This document shows positions 44,914 through 54,140 of a DNA stretch of 64,000 nt, in pieces; the stretch's first letter is position 1; each line of letters begins with the position of its first letter. Source of the DNA: Methylosinus sp. PW1 (GTDB taxonomy: Bacteria > Pseudomonadota > Alphaproteobacteria > Rhizobiales > Beijerinckiaceae). The DNA lies in contig NZ_JQNK01000009.1 of the NCBI RefSeq assembly GCF_000745215.1, positions 682,001 to 746,000 on the forward strand, given 5' to 3'. The translations under genes were made by a program, and so were the position numbers. The notes under the pieces were generated by a model that was not told where the DNA came from, searched no databases, and was given only the letters and a program-made list of their open reading frames with translations.

Positions 44914-45417
44914 CTACCGCCCGAGCGCCATGGCCAGCCGCGCCGCGATCAGCCGGCCGATGAGCCGCAGCGGAAAGCCGCGAAAGCTCGGCGCGTCCTG
45001 CGGCAGCGGCAGCGCCGAGCGGCGGCGCGCGACCTTGGTCCGCATCTCGATCGGCGGAAGATCGCCGGCAAAGCGCAGCCGATAGGTGGAGACCCAGAAG
45101 CCGGGGTCGAATTTCAGGAACATGCCCGTGCTGCAGCAGGAGGCGACCACCCTTCGGGTCGGCGAATCGGGCTTCAGCCTGTGATCCTCGAGCAGCTCCT
45201 CGCCCGCGACGCAGCGAAAACGGTCGTCGCGATAGGTGAGATAAGGCGTGCCGCCGTCGGGATCGCGCAGGAGATGCGCATGGGGAAGCGCCTCGATCCT
45301 GCGGCCGCCCTCCTGGCAATCGGAGCAATAGCAGACGGCGCTGACGATCGGCTCGCCGACCGCCTCGCAGCGCACGCGCCCGCAGGCGCAGGTGAAGCTT
45401 CGGGATGCGTGAGGCAT
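44914..45417 (-). CDS. GFA (CENP-V) family zinc protein
   Basis: This 167-residue protein belongs to the glutathione-dependent formaldehyde-activating (GFA) family. The zinc ligands are visible as CACGRVRC (C10, C12, C17) and CYCSDC (C29, C31, C34), with a further SCCSTG later. Gfa of Paracoccus was proposed to speed S-hydroxymethyl-glutathione formation, but most homologues are untested. The last ~50 residues (FRGFPLRLIGRLIAARLAMALGR) may be an amphipathic membrane-associating tail. GGAGG lies 8 nt before the ATG. It is followed on the same strand by the permease gene. Confidence 0.78.
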   Translation of the reverse strand: MPHASRSFTCACGRVRCEAVGEPIVSAVCYCSDCQEGGRRIEALPHAHLLRDPDGGTPYLTYRDDRFRCVAGEELLEDHRLKPDSPTRRVVASCCSTGMFLKFDPGFWVSTYRLRFAGDLPPIEMRTKVARRRSALPLPQDAPSFRGFPLRLIGRLIAARLAMALGR

Positions 45418-45472
45418 GATCCAAATCCTCCGGCGAACCTCGCGCGGCAGGCGCGCCGCGCCGATCACCCCA

Positions 45473-46315
45473 TCATAGAAACTTGATGAACTCGCAATCG
45501 AGACATTTGCCGAGCTCCGCATAGGCGGCGATCAAGGCCCCGCAAGACGCCAGAATGCCCTTGACCAGATCCTCCAGCCTGAACCCTCTCGACCCGACGA
45601 AGGTCAGCTGGCCGAGCTTATGGATGAGGTTTTGCGTCGCCACGGCGACCGCCATGCTCTCCTTCGAGCATTTCGTCATTTTCTCGGGGGTCGGGTTGCA
45701 TTTGGCGCGCTCCTGCGCGAGCCGCTTGATGAACTCCGTCACCATCTCACGTATATTTTCGATAACGCGCTGCAGCACTTGCCCGGGTGAGGGAAGATTC
45801 AGCGCCTCGCGCAATTCGTCGACCTTACGGTTCATGAAACGATCGAAGTCTTGCCGCGCGCGTGGGTTGGCGTTCAGCATCGCGACCAGCGCCACGTACA
45901 TCAGAATGATCAATATGAGGATAACAGGGATCGCCACCACCGCGCCGCCTGTGACGGGAACCAGATCACCGACATATTTCGCGATTCTGCGATCGAATTC
46001 GTTCAATTGGCGATTTTCGACGCCGGCCAGCTCCAACATCTTCCGCATGTCTTTGATCGCCTCGTCGATTTCTCCCAAGGTCAGCGCCAAGGCCGGAGCG
46101 GTATGCGGGCCGATGACGCCATCGGCGATCAAGCCCCTGCTCCGCTGAAACTCGATGACGCGGCCCTTGGTCAGCGGTCCGAAAACTCCATCGACAGCGA
46201 GACCATCGAGCAATGAGGGAGGAGCGGCGTTGAGATAATGCTGGGCGTGCGAGACCTCCGAGCCTCGGCATCCGAAACTCAGCAGCTGCCCGGGACGCAA
46301 CCATGACTGGGCCAT
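45473..46315 (-). CDS. peptidoglycan-binding domain protein with one membrane helix and Cys-rich tail
   Basis: This 280-residue protein has an unusual layout. An N-terminal PG_binding_1 domain (about 10-75) shows LAVDGVFGPLTKGRVIEFQRSRG and ADGVIGPHT. A helical segment follows, then a transmembrane helix (VAIPVILILIILMYVALVAM, about 123-142). The C-terminal half is helical and contains five cysteines (KCNPTPEKMTKC, SCGAL, KCLDC). There is no signal peptide, so the PG-binding domain would need to reach the cell wall by some other route or be used as a phage- or effector-like module. GAGGAG precedes the ATG. Composition is less GC-rich than its neighbours. I do not recognise a specific family for the C-terminal half. 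Confidence 0.65.
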   Translation of the reverse strand: MAQSWLRPGQLLSFGCRGSEVSHAQHYLNAAPPSLLDGLAVDGVFGPLTKGRVIEFQRSRGLIADGVIGPHTAPALALTLGEIDEAIKDMRKMLELAGVENRQLNEFDRRIAKYVGDLVPVTGGAVVAIPVILILIILMYVALVAMLNANPRARQDFDRFMNRKVDELREALNLPSPGQVLQRVIENIREMVTEFIKRLAQERAKCNPTPEKMTKCSKESMAVAVATQNLIHKLGQLTFVGSRGFRLEDLVKGILASCGALIAAYAELGKCLDCEFIKFL

Positions 46316-46419
46316 GACGACTCCTCTTCGAAAAGCGACGACGGTCGAATTTCCTCGCGGCGCGGCTTCCGCGCATGCATCGAGGCCCATCGGCGAACGA
46401 GTAAAAACAGCTCCGAGTA

Positions 46420-47754
46420 TTACGCAATTCGTGTCGACTGCAAGGCTTCCGGCGTCGCGCGGAGCTGGGTCTTCCGCCATTCGATCGAGCGCCGCGCATG
46501 GTCTATGGCCAGCGAGGACACGGGATATTGATCCGCCGCCGTCTCGCCATCGGCGAGCTTGTTGACGCATTCGGCGACGAGCGCGCGAAACTCCGTCTCG
46601 ATTCGCTCGAGACCGGCGCTGTCGGCGGTCAGCGCCTCGTCGGCGAGGGTCAGCAGGCGAAAGACGCGATTTTGATCCTGCACGAGCCGCCGATTGTTCC
46701 ATAGGCCGAGCAGCACGGCGACGAGCGAGCCCAAAAGGCTCAGCGGAATGCCGATAATGTAGAAATATTGCTGGAGCGAATCGAAAAAGCTCTGATCGCC
46801 GCTCGCGAGATAGGCGGCGACGCCGGGATGGACCGGCAGCAGCGGATTCTGCGAATCGAGATCCGGCGCCTCGATCTGCGCGCCGCCCGGCGACAGGGCG
46901 GCGAGCTTGGCCTTGGTCTTGAAAATGGAGCGGCCAATCGCGCCCGCCACGACATTGAGCATGGAGAAAGGCGCGACCAGCCGATAGGTGACGGCGAGGC
47001 CCTTCACCGTATCGTCGGGCACGGGCGGGTGCGCCTTGAAGGCGCCTTCGGGGATATCCACAGATTCGAAGCCCGGAAATCGCTTCACCAGCGCGTCCGC
47101 CTGATCCATCGCCAGGAGCTGGGGCGGGCTCTTCATCGCCTTGGCGATGGAGGCGACGACATCGACCGCCTGCCCCGGCCCAATCGGCCCGACCGCCAGC
47201 GCCGCCGCCGCGCGGCCCACGCGCAGGGCCGGGCCGATCTCGGCGAGCGGCAGGACGAGGCGCCTCACGCTCGCCGCCGGAACGTCGAAATAGGCGAGGA
47301 TTTCATCGAGCGCATGCTGATTTTCCGTCTGCAACGCGCCCTCCGGCACGGCGATGGTCTTGCGGGCGAGGCCGGCGGCGTCCTTGATCGGCGAGCCATG
47401 CGGCAGCACGATCGCCACCACGTCGCGGCGCAGAATGGCGATGGTCTGGCCATTGGAGGGCGCCGCGACATCGGTGCGCACAATGGCGAGATTGACCTTA
47501 CGGTCCTCGAGCGCCTTGGAGCTGGCGGCAAGATCGGCGACCGGGACCTCCTCGACGCGGAGGAAAGGATGCGTCCCGGACACGACATGAATGAAGGTGG
47601 AGATGGCGCGCTGGGACGGCGACGTCGCCGGGCCGGTGGTGATGCGCAAGGTCGCTCGCGGCGACAGGTAATAAAAGAGCGACAGCGCCGCCGCGAGAGC
47701 GAACAGCAGAACCGCGACCCAGAAGATCAGGCGTGGCGCATGGCCTTTGGGCAT
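46420..47754 (-). CDS. TAXI-family solute-binding protein, membrane-anchored
   Basis: This 444-residue protein is a TRAP-associated extracytoplasmic immunogenic (TAXI) family binding protein. An N-terminal anchor (LIFWVAVLLFALAAALSLFYYL) is followed by LRITTGPATSPSQRA, the ligand domain (about 35-320) with VNLAIVRTDVAA, then a second membrane helix (YFYIIGIPLSLLGSLVAVLLGLW, about 330) and a ~90-residue cytosolic helical tail. TAXI proteins normally work with a TRAP permease, which is missing here. The two-helix topology with a cytosolic tail suggests a sensing rather than transport role. GGAGG precedes the ATG. Confidence 0.78.
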   Translation of the reverse strand: MPKGHAPRLIFWVAVLLFALAAALSLFYYLSPRATLRITTGPATSPSQRAISTFIHVVSGTHPFLRVEEVPVADLAASSKALEDRKVNLAIVRTDVAAPSNGQTIAILRRDVVAIVLPHGSPIKDAAGLARKTIAVPEGALQTENQHALDEILAYFDVPAASVRRLVLPLAEIGPALRVGRAAAALAVGPIGPGQAVDVVASIAKAMKSPPQLLAMDQADALVKRFPGFESVDIPEGAFKAHPPVPDDTVKGLAVTYRLVAPFSMLNVVAGAIGRSIFKTKAKLAALSPGGAQIEAPDLDSQNPLLPVHPGVAAYLASGDQSFFDSLQQYFYIIGIPLSLLGSLVAVLLGLWNNRRLVQDQNRVFRLLTLADEALTADSAGLERIETEFRALVAECVNKLADGETAADQYPVSSLAIDHARRSIEWRKTQLRATPEALQSTRIA

Positions 47755-47859
47755 GTGGCCTCCTCCCTATGCGAGGAGAAATAGGCCGGCGCGCGCCACA
47801 GCCCACGGCCTCGTCATGCGCTCTTCCCATTCGCGCGCGCCGGGCATAAATCTCGCCGC

Positions 47860-49827
47860 ATGAGCGATACGCCCGACCTTCCCGAAACCCTCGATGAGGA
47901 AGAGGACCTCGCGGAGGAGGCCGAAGGCGCCGCTCCGCCCGAGCTCGCGGCCGACACGCCGGAGAGCGTCAAACGCGGCGTCTCGGTCATCAAATCTTAT
48001 TGGAAGAACGCGCCCAACGGGCCGGGCGTCTATCGCATGATCGCCGAGAATGGCGAGGTTCTCTATGTCGGCAAGGCCAAGAATGTCCGCAAGCGCATAG
48101 CGAGCTACACGCGCCTCGCCGGCCATGTGAACCGCATCGCGCGCATGATCTCGGCCACCGCCTCTATGATGTTCATCTCGGTCGAGACCGAGACCGAGGC
48201 GCTGCTGCTCGAGACCAATCTCATCAAGCAGATGAAGCCGCGCTTCAACGTGCTGATGCGCGACGACAAGAGCTTTCCCTATATTCTCATCGCGCGCGAT
48301 CATGATGCGCCGCAGATCGCCAAGCATCGCGGCGCGCGCTCGCGCAAGGGCGATTATTTCGGCCCCTTCGCCAACGCCGGCGCGGTGGGGCGCGCGCTCA
48401 ATGCGCTGCAGCGGGCGTTTCTGCTGCGCTCCTGCACCGATTCCTTCTACGAGAATCGCACGCGGCCCTGCCTGCTCTATCAGATCAAGCGCTGCGCCGG
48501 CCCTTGCACGGGCGAAATCTCGATCGAGGATTATTCCGTGCTGGTGCAGGAGGCGCATGACTTTCTCACCGGCAAGAGCCGCTCCGTGCGCGAGCAGCTC
48601 GCGACCGAGATGACCGCGGCGGCCGAGAAGCTCGAGTTCGAGCGCGCCGCGCGGCTACGCGACCGCATCTCCGCGCTATCGCTCATTCAAGGCACGCAAG
48701 GGGTCAATCCGCGCAGCGTCGAGGAGGCGGACGTCTTCGCCATCGCCAAGGAGGCGGGGCGCTTCTGCATCGAGGCGTTTTTCTTCCGCGCTTTTCAGAA
48801 TTGGGGCGACCGCGCCTATTTCCCGCGCGCCGATCAGAGCCTTTCGGAAGAAGAGGTGCTCGGCTCCTTCCTCGCGCAATTCTATGGCGAGCATCCGCCG
48901 GCGCCTCTGGTGCTGCTCTCCCATGCGATCGAGGATCGCGAGCTGCTGACGGAAGCGCTGTCGGACAAGCTCGGCCGCAAGGTGGAGATCGCGACGCCCC
49001 AGCGCGGCGAGAAGCGCGAGCTGGTCGAGCATGCGCAAACCAACGCCAAGCAGACGCTGACGCGCAAGCTCACCGAGGACGCGAGCCAGGAGAAGCTGCT
49101 CATCGCCCTCGGCGAGATGTTCGGCATGGAGAAACCGCCGCGCCGCGTCGAGGTCTATGACAATTCCCATACGGGCGGCCAGCAGGCCATAGGCGCGATG
49201 ATCGTCGCCGGGCCGACCGGCTTCATGAAGACGCATTACCGCACCTTCAACATAAAGAGCGCCGAGATCACGCCCGGCGACGATTACGGCATGATGCGGG
49301 AAGTGCTGGCGCGCCGCTTCGCCCGCATCGCGAAGGACGCGGAAAAGCCGGAGGAAGAGGCGCCGGACGCGTTTCCGTCCAAGCCCGATCTCGTGATCAT
49401 CGACGGCGGCCGCGGACAATTCGACGCCGCCCGCGCGGTGGCGACGGAGATCGGCCTCGAGGGCGTGACCATCGCCTCCATCGCCAAGGGCGCCGACCGC
49501 AACGCCGGCCGCGAGATGTTTTTCGTCGAGGGCCGCGAGCCCTTCCGCCTGCCGCCGCATGATCCCGCGCTCTATTTCGTCCAGCGCCTGCGCGACGAGG
49601 CGCATCGCTTCGCCATCGGCACGCATCGCGCGCGGCGCAAGAAGGAATTCGCCAAGAACCCGCTGGACGAGATCGCGGGCGTGGGGCCGGCGCGAAAAAG
49701 GGCGCTGCTGCTCGCCTTCGGCACAGCCAAGGCGGTGGCCGGAGCCGCGCTCTGCGACCTCGAGAATGTGCCGGGCGTCAACAAGGCGACGGCGCGGCTC
49801 GTCTTCGACCATTTCCAGCGCGGCTGA
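47860..49827 (+). CDS. uvrC: excinuclease ABC subunit C
   Basis: UvrC makes both incisions of nucleotide excision repair. The 655-residue protein has a GIY-YIG nuclease ([27 protein letters not shown], about 50-130), a UVR UvrB-binding motif ([15 protein letters not shown], about 250), an RNase-H-like nuclease with [16 protein letters not shown] (about 430) and a C-terminal helix-hairpin-helix pair ([25 protein letters not shown]). An acidic ~40-residue N-terminal extension is usual in alphaproteobacteria. It is probably transcribed alone; pgsA follows 180 bp later. Confidence 0.95.
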   Translation: MSDTPDLPETLDEEEDLAEEAEGAAPPELAADTPESVKRGVSVIKSYWKNAPNGPGVYRMIAENGEVLYVGKAKNVRKRIASYTRLAGHVNRIARMISATASMMFISVETETEALLLETNLIKQMKPRFNVLMRDDKSFPYILIARDHDAPQIAKHRGARSRKGDYFGPFANAGAVGRALNALQRAFLLRSCTDSFYENRTRPCLLYQIKRCAGPCTGEISIEDYSVLVQEAHDFLTGKSRSVREQLATEMTAAAEKLEFERAARLRDRISALSLIQGTQGVNPRSVEEADVFAIAKEAGRFCIEAFFFRAFQNWGDRAYFPRADQSLSEEEVLGSFLAQFYGEHPPAPLVLLSHAIEDRELLTEALSDKLGRKVEIATPQRGEKRELVEHAQTNAKQTLTRKLTEDASQEKLLIALGEMFGMEKPPRRVEVYDNSHTGGQQAIGAMIVAGPTGFMKTHYRTFNIKSAEITPGDDYGMMREVLARRFARIAKDAEKPEEEAPDAFPSKPDLVIIDGGRGQFDAARAVATEIGLEGVTIASIAKGADRNAGREMFFVEGREPFRLPPHDPALYFVQRLRDEAHRFAIGTHRARRKKEFAKNPLDEIAGVGPARKRALLLAFGTAKAVAGAALCDLENVPGVNKATARLVFDHFQRG

Positions 49828-50006
49828 AACGGCTAACGTCTAAAATTTGTGCGCGGCTCGGCGATGCTCCCGCCGACCCGCGCCGAGCGGCAAAATGCCG
49901 GTTTTGCCGAAGCTTCCCGTCGCCGCGCGGGAGATCGGACCGGCTGTGGAGGCGCGCGGCGGCGGCGAGGCGCCCGTCTCTTCTATTGACAAGGGAGGCG
50001 CTCGCC

Positions 50007-50627
50007 ATGTTCCTTCGCGGCATGACATCGACGGCCATTCCGCCGCGCCACGGGCGCGCGCTCTCCCTGCCCAATATTCTGACCTATGGCCGGCTCGTCG
50101 CCGTACCCGTGGTCGCGGGCCTGCTGCAATGGCCGGACGAGCATTGGATGCGCTGGACGGCGCTCGGCGTCTTCACCGCAGCCGCCATCACCGATTTCTT
50201 CGACGGCTATCTCGCCCGCGCCTGGGCGCAGCAATCGACGCTCGGCGCCATGCTCGACCCCATAGCCGACAAGCTGCTCGTCGCCGCCACTCTGCTGATG
50301 GTGGTCGCCGATCAGACCATCTCCGGCGTCACCATTTGGGCGGCGCTCATCATCCTGTGCCGTGAGATTCTGGTCTCCGGCCTGCGCGAATATCTCGCCG
50401 AGCTGAAAGTGCCGCTGCCGGTCAGCGCCATCGCCAAATGGAAGACGACGCTGCAGCTCTTCGCGCTCGGCTTCTTCATCGCCGGCCCGGCCGGCGAGTT
50501 GGTGCTGCCCGGCACGGTGAACATCGGCAGCGTGCTGCTGTGGATCGCCGCGCTGCTGACGCTCTATACCGGCTATGACTATATGAGAGCCGGCTGGGCG
50601 CATTTCGGAACGGATGAGGCGCGATGA
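50007..50627 (+). CDS. pgsA: CDP-diacylglycerol--glycerol-3-phosphate 3-phosphatidyltransferase
   Basis: PgsA makes phosphatidylglycerophosphate, the precursor of phosphatidylglycerol and cardiolipin. The 206 residues hold the CDP-alcohol phosphotransferase motif (DFFDGYLAR through GAMLDPIADK; Asp, Gly, Ala-Arg, Gly, Asp, Asp in the required spacing) and about five to six membrane helices. AGGGAGG lies 7 nt before the ATG at 50007. The stop overlaps the moaD start by 4 bp (ATGA), the pgsA-moaD coupling common in alphaproteobacteria. Confidence 0.93.
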   Translation: MFLRGMTSTAIPPRHGRALSLPNILTYGRLVAVPVVAGLLQWPDEHWMRWTALGVFTAAAITDFFDGYLARAWAQQSTLGAMLDPIADKLLVAATLLMVVADQTISGVTIWAALIILCREILVSGLREYLAELKVPLPVSAIAKWKTTLQLFALGFFIAGPAGELVLPGTVNIGSVLLWIAALLTLYTGYDYMRAGWAHFGTDEAR

Positions 50628-50875
50628 AGGCTCTCTATTTCGCCTGGGTGCGCGAGCGAATCGGCCGCGCCGAGGAAGAGCTCTCCCCTCCCCCGGAGGT
50701 GGCGACCGTCGGCGAGCTGATCGCCTGGCTGAAGTCGCGCGACGAGGCCTATGCTCTGGCTTTCGAGAACGCCGCCGTCATTCGCACGGCGATCGACAAG
50801 GCCCATGTACGCCATGAGACGCCGATCGCCGGAGCGCGCGAGATCGCCTTTTTCCCGCCGATGACCGGAGGGTGA
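50624..50875 (+). CDS. moaD: molybdopterin synthase small subunit
   Basis: MoaD is the ubiquitin-like sulfur carrier of molybdopterin synthase. The 83 residues start MKALYFAWVRERIG, have the beta-grasp composition, and end in the required Gly-Gly (FFPPMTGG), which is adenylated by MoeB and thiocarboxylated. It is coupled to pgsA by overlap. moaE, its partner, lies 690 bp downstream with a hydrolase gene between them. Confidence 0.93.
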   Translation: MKALYFAWVRERIGRAEEELSPPPEVATVGELIAWLKSRDEAYALAFENAAVIRTAIDKAHVRHETPIAGAREIAFFPPMTGG

Positions 50876-50968
50876 GAGATTTGCCGCTCGACGAGCGAGC
50901 GCGCCGCCGGTCTTCGACCCAGCGCAATTTCTCGCGCCACAGCCCGTGACAGCGGGCGGAGAATCGGG

Positions 50969-51541
50969 ATGTCCGTCAAAAAGAGCGTCGTGCTTTTTCA
51001 TTCCATTCTCGGCCTCCGACATGCGGAGCGCGAGATCGCCGACGCCTTCGAGCGCGAGGGGCTGTCCGTCATTCTTCCCGATCTCTTCGCCGGACGCGTA
51101 GCGAAAAGCTATGAGGACGGATTCCGGATAAAGGACGAAATCGGCGACGCGCTCATCCTCGAAAGAGCAGAAAGAGCGCTCGAGGACGCGCCGGCGGACG
51201 CTGTTTTGGCCGGGATATCTTTCGGAGCGTTTCTAGTCGGCCGCGTCTGGAAAAGCCGTCCCCATATGCCCGGAGCGCTGCTCATTGCGGGAACGGCGCC
51301 ATGGATGAAGCCGCCGAGATGCGGTCTTCCGGTCTCGGCCCATATCGCTCGGCCGGACCCTTTCGACGACGAGAGCTTCTTCGCGCAATGGGCGAAAGCG
51401 GCGGAAAACGCGGCTCTGCAATTGTATCGCTACGACAATGTCGGACATTACTTTTTGGACCGCGATCTCCCAGACTATGACGCCGCCGCCGCCGCGCTCT
51501 GCATGAAGCGATCGGTCGAGTTCTTCGCCGGTCTTCCCTGA
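50969..51541 (+). CDS. dienelactone hydrolase-family protein with Ser nucleophile
   Basis: This 190-residue alpha/beta hydrolase belongs to the dienelactone hydrolase family. The nucleophile elbow is GISFG with S84 where classical DLH has Cys (GxCxG); D130 (ARPDPFDD) and H160 (VGHYFLD) can complete the triad. The opening VVLFHSILGLRHAEREIADAFEREG matches the family's oxyanion region. It lies between moaD and moaE, 93 and 21 bp from them, so it is probably co-transcribed. It is less GC-rich than the moa genes. Ser-containing relatives act as esterases; no link to molybdopterin is known. Confidence 0.78.
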   Translation: MSVKKSVVLFHSILGLRHAEREIADAFEREGLSVILPDLFAGRVAKSYEDGFRIKDEIGDALILERAERALEDAPADAVLAGISFGAFLVGRVWKSRPHMPGALLIAGTAPWMKPPRCGLPVSAHIARPDPFDDESFFAQWAKAAENAALQLYRYDNVGHYFLDRDLPDYDAAAAALCMKRSVEFFAGLP

Positions 51542-51562
51542 CTCCCCCTCCGGCTATTTGCT

Positions 51563-52018
51563 ATGCCCACCATCCGCATCCAATCCGCCCCATTCGATCC
51601 GGCTCATGAAGCCGCGCTGATCGAGGACGGCCGCCGCGACATTGGCGCGATCGTCTCCTTCACCGGCCTGTGCCGCGACGAGGACGGGACGCTCGCGGCG
51701 CTGGAGCTCGAGCATTATCCCGGCATGGCCGAGGCGGAGATCGCCCGCGTCGCCGAGGAGGCGCTCGCCCGCTGGCCGCTATCTGCGCTTACCGTCATCC
51801 ATCGCCACGGGCGCATTTTGCCGGGCGAGAGAATCGTGCTCGTCGTCACGGCCGCGCGCCATCGCGGCGAGGCATTCGCCGCAGCGGAATTTCTGATGGA
51901 TTATCTGAAGACCAGAGCCCCCTTCTGGAAGAAGGAGCATCGCGCGGACGGCAGCGTCGGCGACTGGGTCGAGGCCAAGGCCAAGGACGATGCCGCCGCC
52001 GAACGCTGGAACAAGTGA
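51563..52018 (+). CDS. moaE: molybdopterin synthase catalytic subunit
   Basis: MoaE inserts two sulfurs from MoaD thiocarboxylate into precursor Z. The 151 residues have GAIVSFTGLCRDEDGTL, LELEHYPGMAEAEI, VIHRHGRILPGE and the active-site lysine region KTRAPFWKKE. Length and motifs are standard. A bidirectional terminator follows 37 bp after the stop. Confidence 0.94.
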   Translation: MPTIRIQSAPFDPAHEAALIEDGRRDIGAIVSFTGLCRDEDGTLAALELEHYPGMAEAEIARVAEEALARWPLSALTVIHRHGRILPGERIVLVVTAARHRGEAFAAAEFLMDYLKTRAPFWKKEHRADGSVGDWVEAKAKDDAAAERWNK

Positions 52019-52055
52019 CGGCTTCGACCGCCTGAACGCGGCCGAGACAAACGAA

Positions 52056-52085
52056 AAAGGCGGCCGCTGGGGCCGCCTTTCTCAT
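52056..52085 (+). terminator. bidirectional terminator between moaE and lytic transglycosylase gene
   Basis: A perfect 10-bp stem (aaaggcggcc / ggccgccttt) with a 5-nt loop has A residues before it and Tctcatttt after it, so it can end transcripts from both convergent genes. Confidence 0.75.
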
Positions 52086-52101
52086 TTTCTGCGGACGAAT
52101 C

Positions 52102-53193
52102 TCACTCCGTATAGGCGAGCGCCCCGCCCGGCAGCTGCTGCTCCACGCCCTTGTAGCGATTGGAGCGCTGGCCCATCATCGCCTCGAAGGCTTCGTGAAC
52201 CTCGCTCACCGACTTCGGCTTCATCTTCTTGCCCTGGCGGGCGAAGAAGATCGGCTTATTGGCGCGGGCGGGCCGCGGCAGCAGCTTGGCGGCCGGGGTG
52301 TTGGGCGCCTCCTCCACCTTCGCCATGAAGCGGGCGGCGTCGTCCGGCCCCAGGAAGTGGATGAGATAGGTCTCGCCCACGGTCAGCGGACGGCCGATTC
52401 GCTCGGCGATGCGCTCGCCGTCATGCTTCAGCATCTCGGCGGCGAAGACCGCGGAGAGATAGGGGTCGTTGCGCATGGCCAGAATCTCGGAGCGCTTCTG
52501 CGGCGCGACGCGATAGTCGCCGCCGATCGCCTCCGCCGCGGCCTCCTGGCCATGACTGCGGCCGAACATGCGCACGGCCTTCAGCCAGGTCGAATCGATG
52601 AACTGGAACAGCCCGCTCGCCGAGGAGGTGCTGGCCTTGGCCTTGGGCGCGAAGCTCGACTCCTTGTCGGCGATCGCCATCAGCATGGCCGGATCGGAGC
52701 CAGTGGTCTTGGCCGCCTGCACCACATGCTCGACAATGGCGCGGGCGACGCGCACCGGGCCGAATTGCAGCACCGCCGGGGCGGCGCCGGAGAGGCTCGC
52801 CTGCGCCTCATTGGCGACGTCGGCGGCGCCGGACCAGGCCTTCACCGCCTCGCCCATCGCTTCGGCGGCGTCGGCGTCGAGCGGCTGATCGGTGAGGCCG
52901 CGATTGGTCAGAAAGAACAAGGGCGGCGGCGCCGGGCGGCTGCGCGCGCCGGCGCGCGAGGCCTCCGACAGTCTGAACCGGCCCCAGCCATCCGGCATCG
53001 AGAGCAACGCGGCCACCAGGGCGAAGGCGAGAGCCGTCGCTATGGCGAAAGCGCGAAGGAGCATGTGAACGGATCCGTCGGCCCCCGCGAGGGGGCGGTC
53101 CGCGTCTGCGCGGTCGAACACGGGCAGAAAGCGCGACCATTTCGGCGCCGACGCTTCGCCGCGAACGGCAGGAGCTATCGCTTCGAAAGACAC
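52102..53193 (-). CDS. lytic transglycosylase (SLT domain) membrane protein
   Basis: This is a probable peptidoglycan-cleaving protein of 363 residues. An N-terminal hydrophobic segment (LLRAFAIATALAFALVAALL, about 45-64) anchors it. The SLT-like domain (about 155-260) has IADKESSFAPKAKASTSSASGLFQFIDSTW, with the catalytic Glu in KESSF and the SGLFQF motif. The C-terminus (KSVSEVHEAFEAMMGQRSNRY) is conserved among related alphaproteobacterial proteins. The start is taken at the GTG at 53193; the ATG at 53064, just before the anchor, is equally plausible and would give a 320-residue protein. Confidence 0.78.
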   Translation of the reverse strand: MSFEAIAPAVRGEASAPKWSRFLPVFDRADADRPLAGADGSVHMLLRAFAIATALAFALVAALLSMPDGWGRFRLSEASRAGARSRPAPPPLFFLTNRGLTDQPLDADAAEAMGEAVKAWSGAADVANEAQASLSGAAPAVLQFGPVRVARAIVEHVVQAAKTTGSDPAMLMAIADKESSFAPKAKASTSSASGLFQFIDSTWLKAVRMFGRSHGQEAAAEAIGGDYRVAPQKRSEILAMRNDPYLSAVFAAEMLKHDGERIAERIGRPLTVGETYLIHFLGPDDAARFMAKVEEAPNTPAAKLLPRPARANKPIFFARQGKKMKPKSVSEVHEAFEAMMGQRSNRYKGVEQQLPGGALAYTE

Positions 53194-53432
53194 TCTGTTT
53201 CATTCCTCGCTGTTGTTTGGACGAGACAGAGGCTAGCAACCGCGAGGGGCGAAAAATCGACTGCGCGCGTCACGCGCGCGTCACATTCGGGCGGGGCCGT
53301 AGTTCCCACAAACCCTTAAAAATGAAGCGATCGGCTACGTACGGAGGCGGCCGGCCGATTCGCCCGCCACATTTGCGCCGAATCGACACAGCCACGCTTG
53401 CGATTGAAAAAGCTAGGATTTTTTCCGAATCG

Positions 53433-53894
53433 TCAGAAGCTGGTCAGCTTCGACAGCATATTGCGGATGAAATTGAACTCGGCCCCGGCCGTGGGCGTCG
53501 TGCGGCTGACGAAATCGACGACCTTGCCGTCCTTCAACCCATAATCGGCGATGCGCTGGACCTTTTTCCCTTTATCGAAATAGACCGCGAGAATGTGCTG
53601 GTCGGCGACCTCGGGCGGGAGGAAGGCGAGCTCGCGCTCGATGCGCTGGCTGAAATAGTACCAGGCGTCGCCGCCGATCGTCGATGTCGTCGAAGGCGTG
53701 CCGAGCAGAGCCAGCACTTGCGGAGCCGGCAGGCCCACCTTCACCTGCGCGACCTTGCGCTCCTCGATGACGGCGCCGCGATTGATGACGCCGTCATAGC
53801 CGAGGCACCCGGCGAGCGGCGTGGCCAGCAGCGCGAGGGCGGCGAGGCGGCGGGCCTGCCGCGAGAAGACGACGAGCGAAACCCGAGACCGCAT
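53433..53894 (-). CDS. bamE: outer-membrane assembly lipoprotein BamE
   Basis: BamE (SmpA/OmlA) is a lipoprotein of the BAM complex that folds outer-membrane proteins. The 153 residues include a signal peptide with lipobox LAGC (LALLATPLAGC), then VKVGLPAPQVLALLGTPS and WYYFSQR, the BamE core. The ATG at 53894 begins the signal sequence; the longer open frame lacks conservation. It is divergent from the DUF177 gene, the usual bamE-DUF177-plsX-fabH-ihfA arrangement in this class. Confidence 0.9.
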   Translation of the reverse strand: MRSRVSLVVFSRQARRLAALALLATPLAGCLGYDGVINRGAVIEERKVAQVKVGLPAPQVLALLGTPSTTSTIGGDAWYYFSQRIERELAFLPPEVADQHILAVYFDKGKKVQRIADYGLKDGKVVDFVSRTTPTAGAEFNFIRNMLSKLTSF

Positions 53895-54140
53895 TTTTCT
53901 CTCCGCGCTGCGCCTCTCCCGAGGCCGACCTCTATCGCGACAATGTTCGAGCTTGCCTAACTCTCGCTCTGCGCGAAAGCAAGCAGCGACGCCTCCGGCG
54001 CAACCCTCGGGCTGGCGTCGGCGCCTCTTCGACCGTATCAATGGCCGGAAAATGGCGAAGCTTCGACCAATGGGCGCGGCGCCCATCTATATTTCATATT
54101 GTCGGCCGAGGCGGCGACGTCCGAGGAGAAGGAGCGGCGA

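Noticed and set aside
44870..45424. N-terminal extension giving a 594-residue AI-2E transporter
   Set aside because: The extra 185 residues are an out-of-frame reading of the GFA-family gene and show no transporter features.
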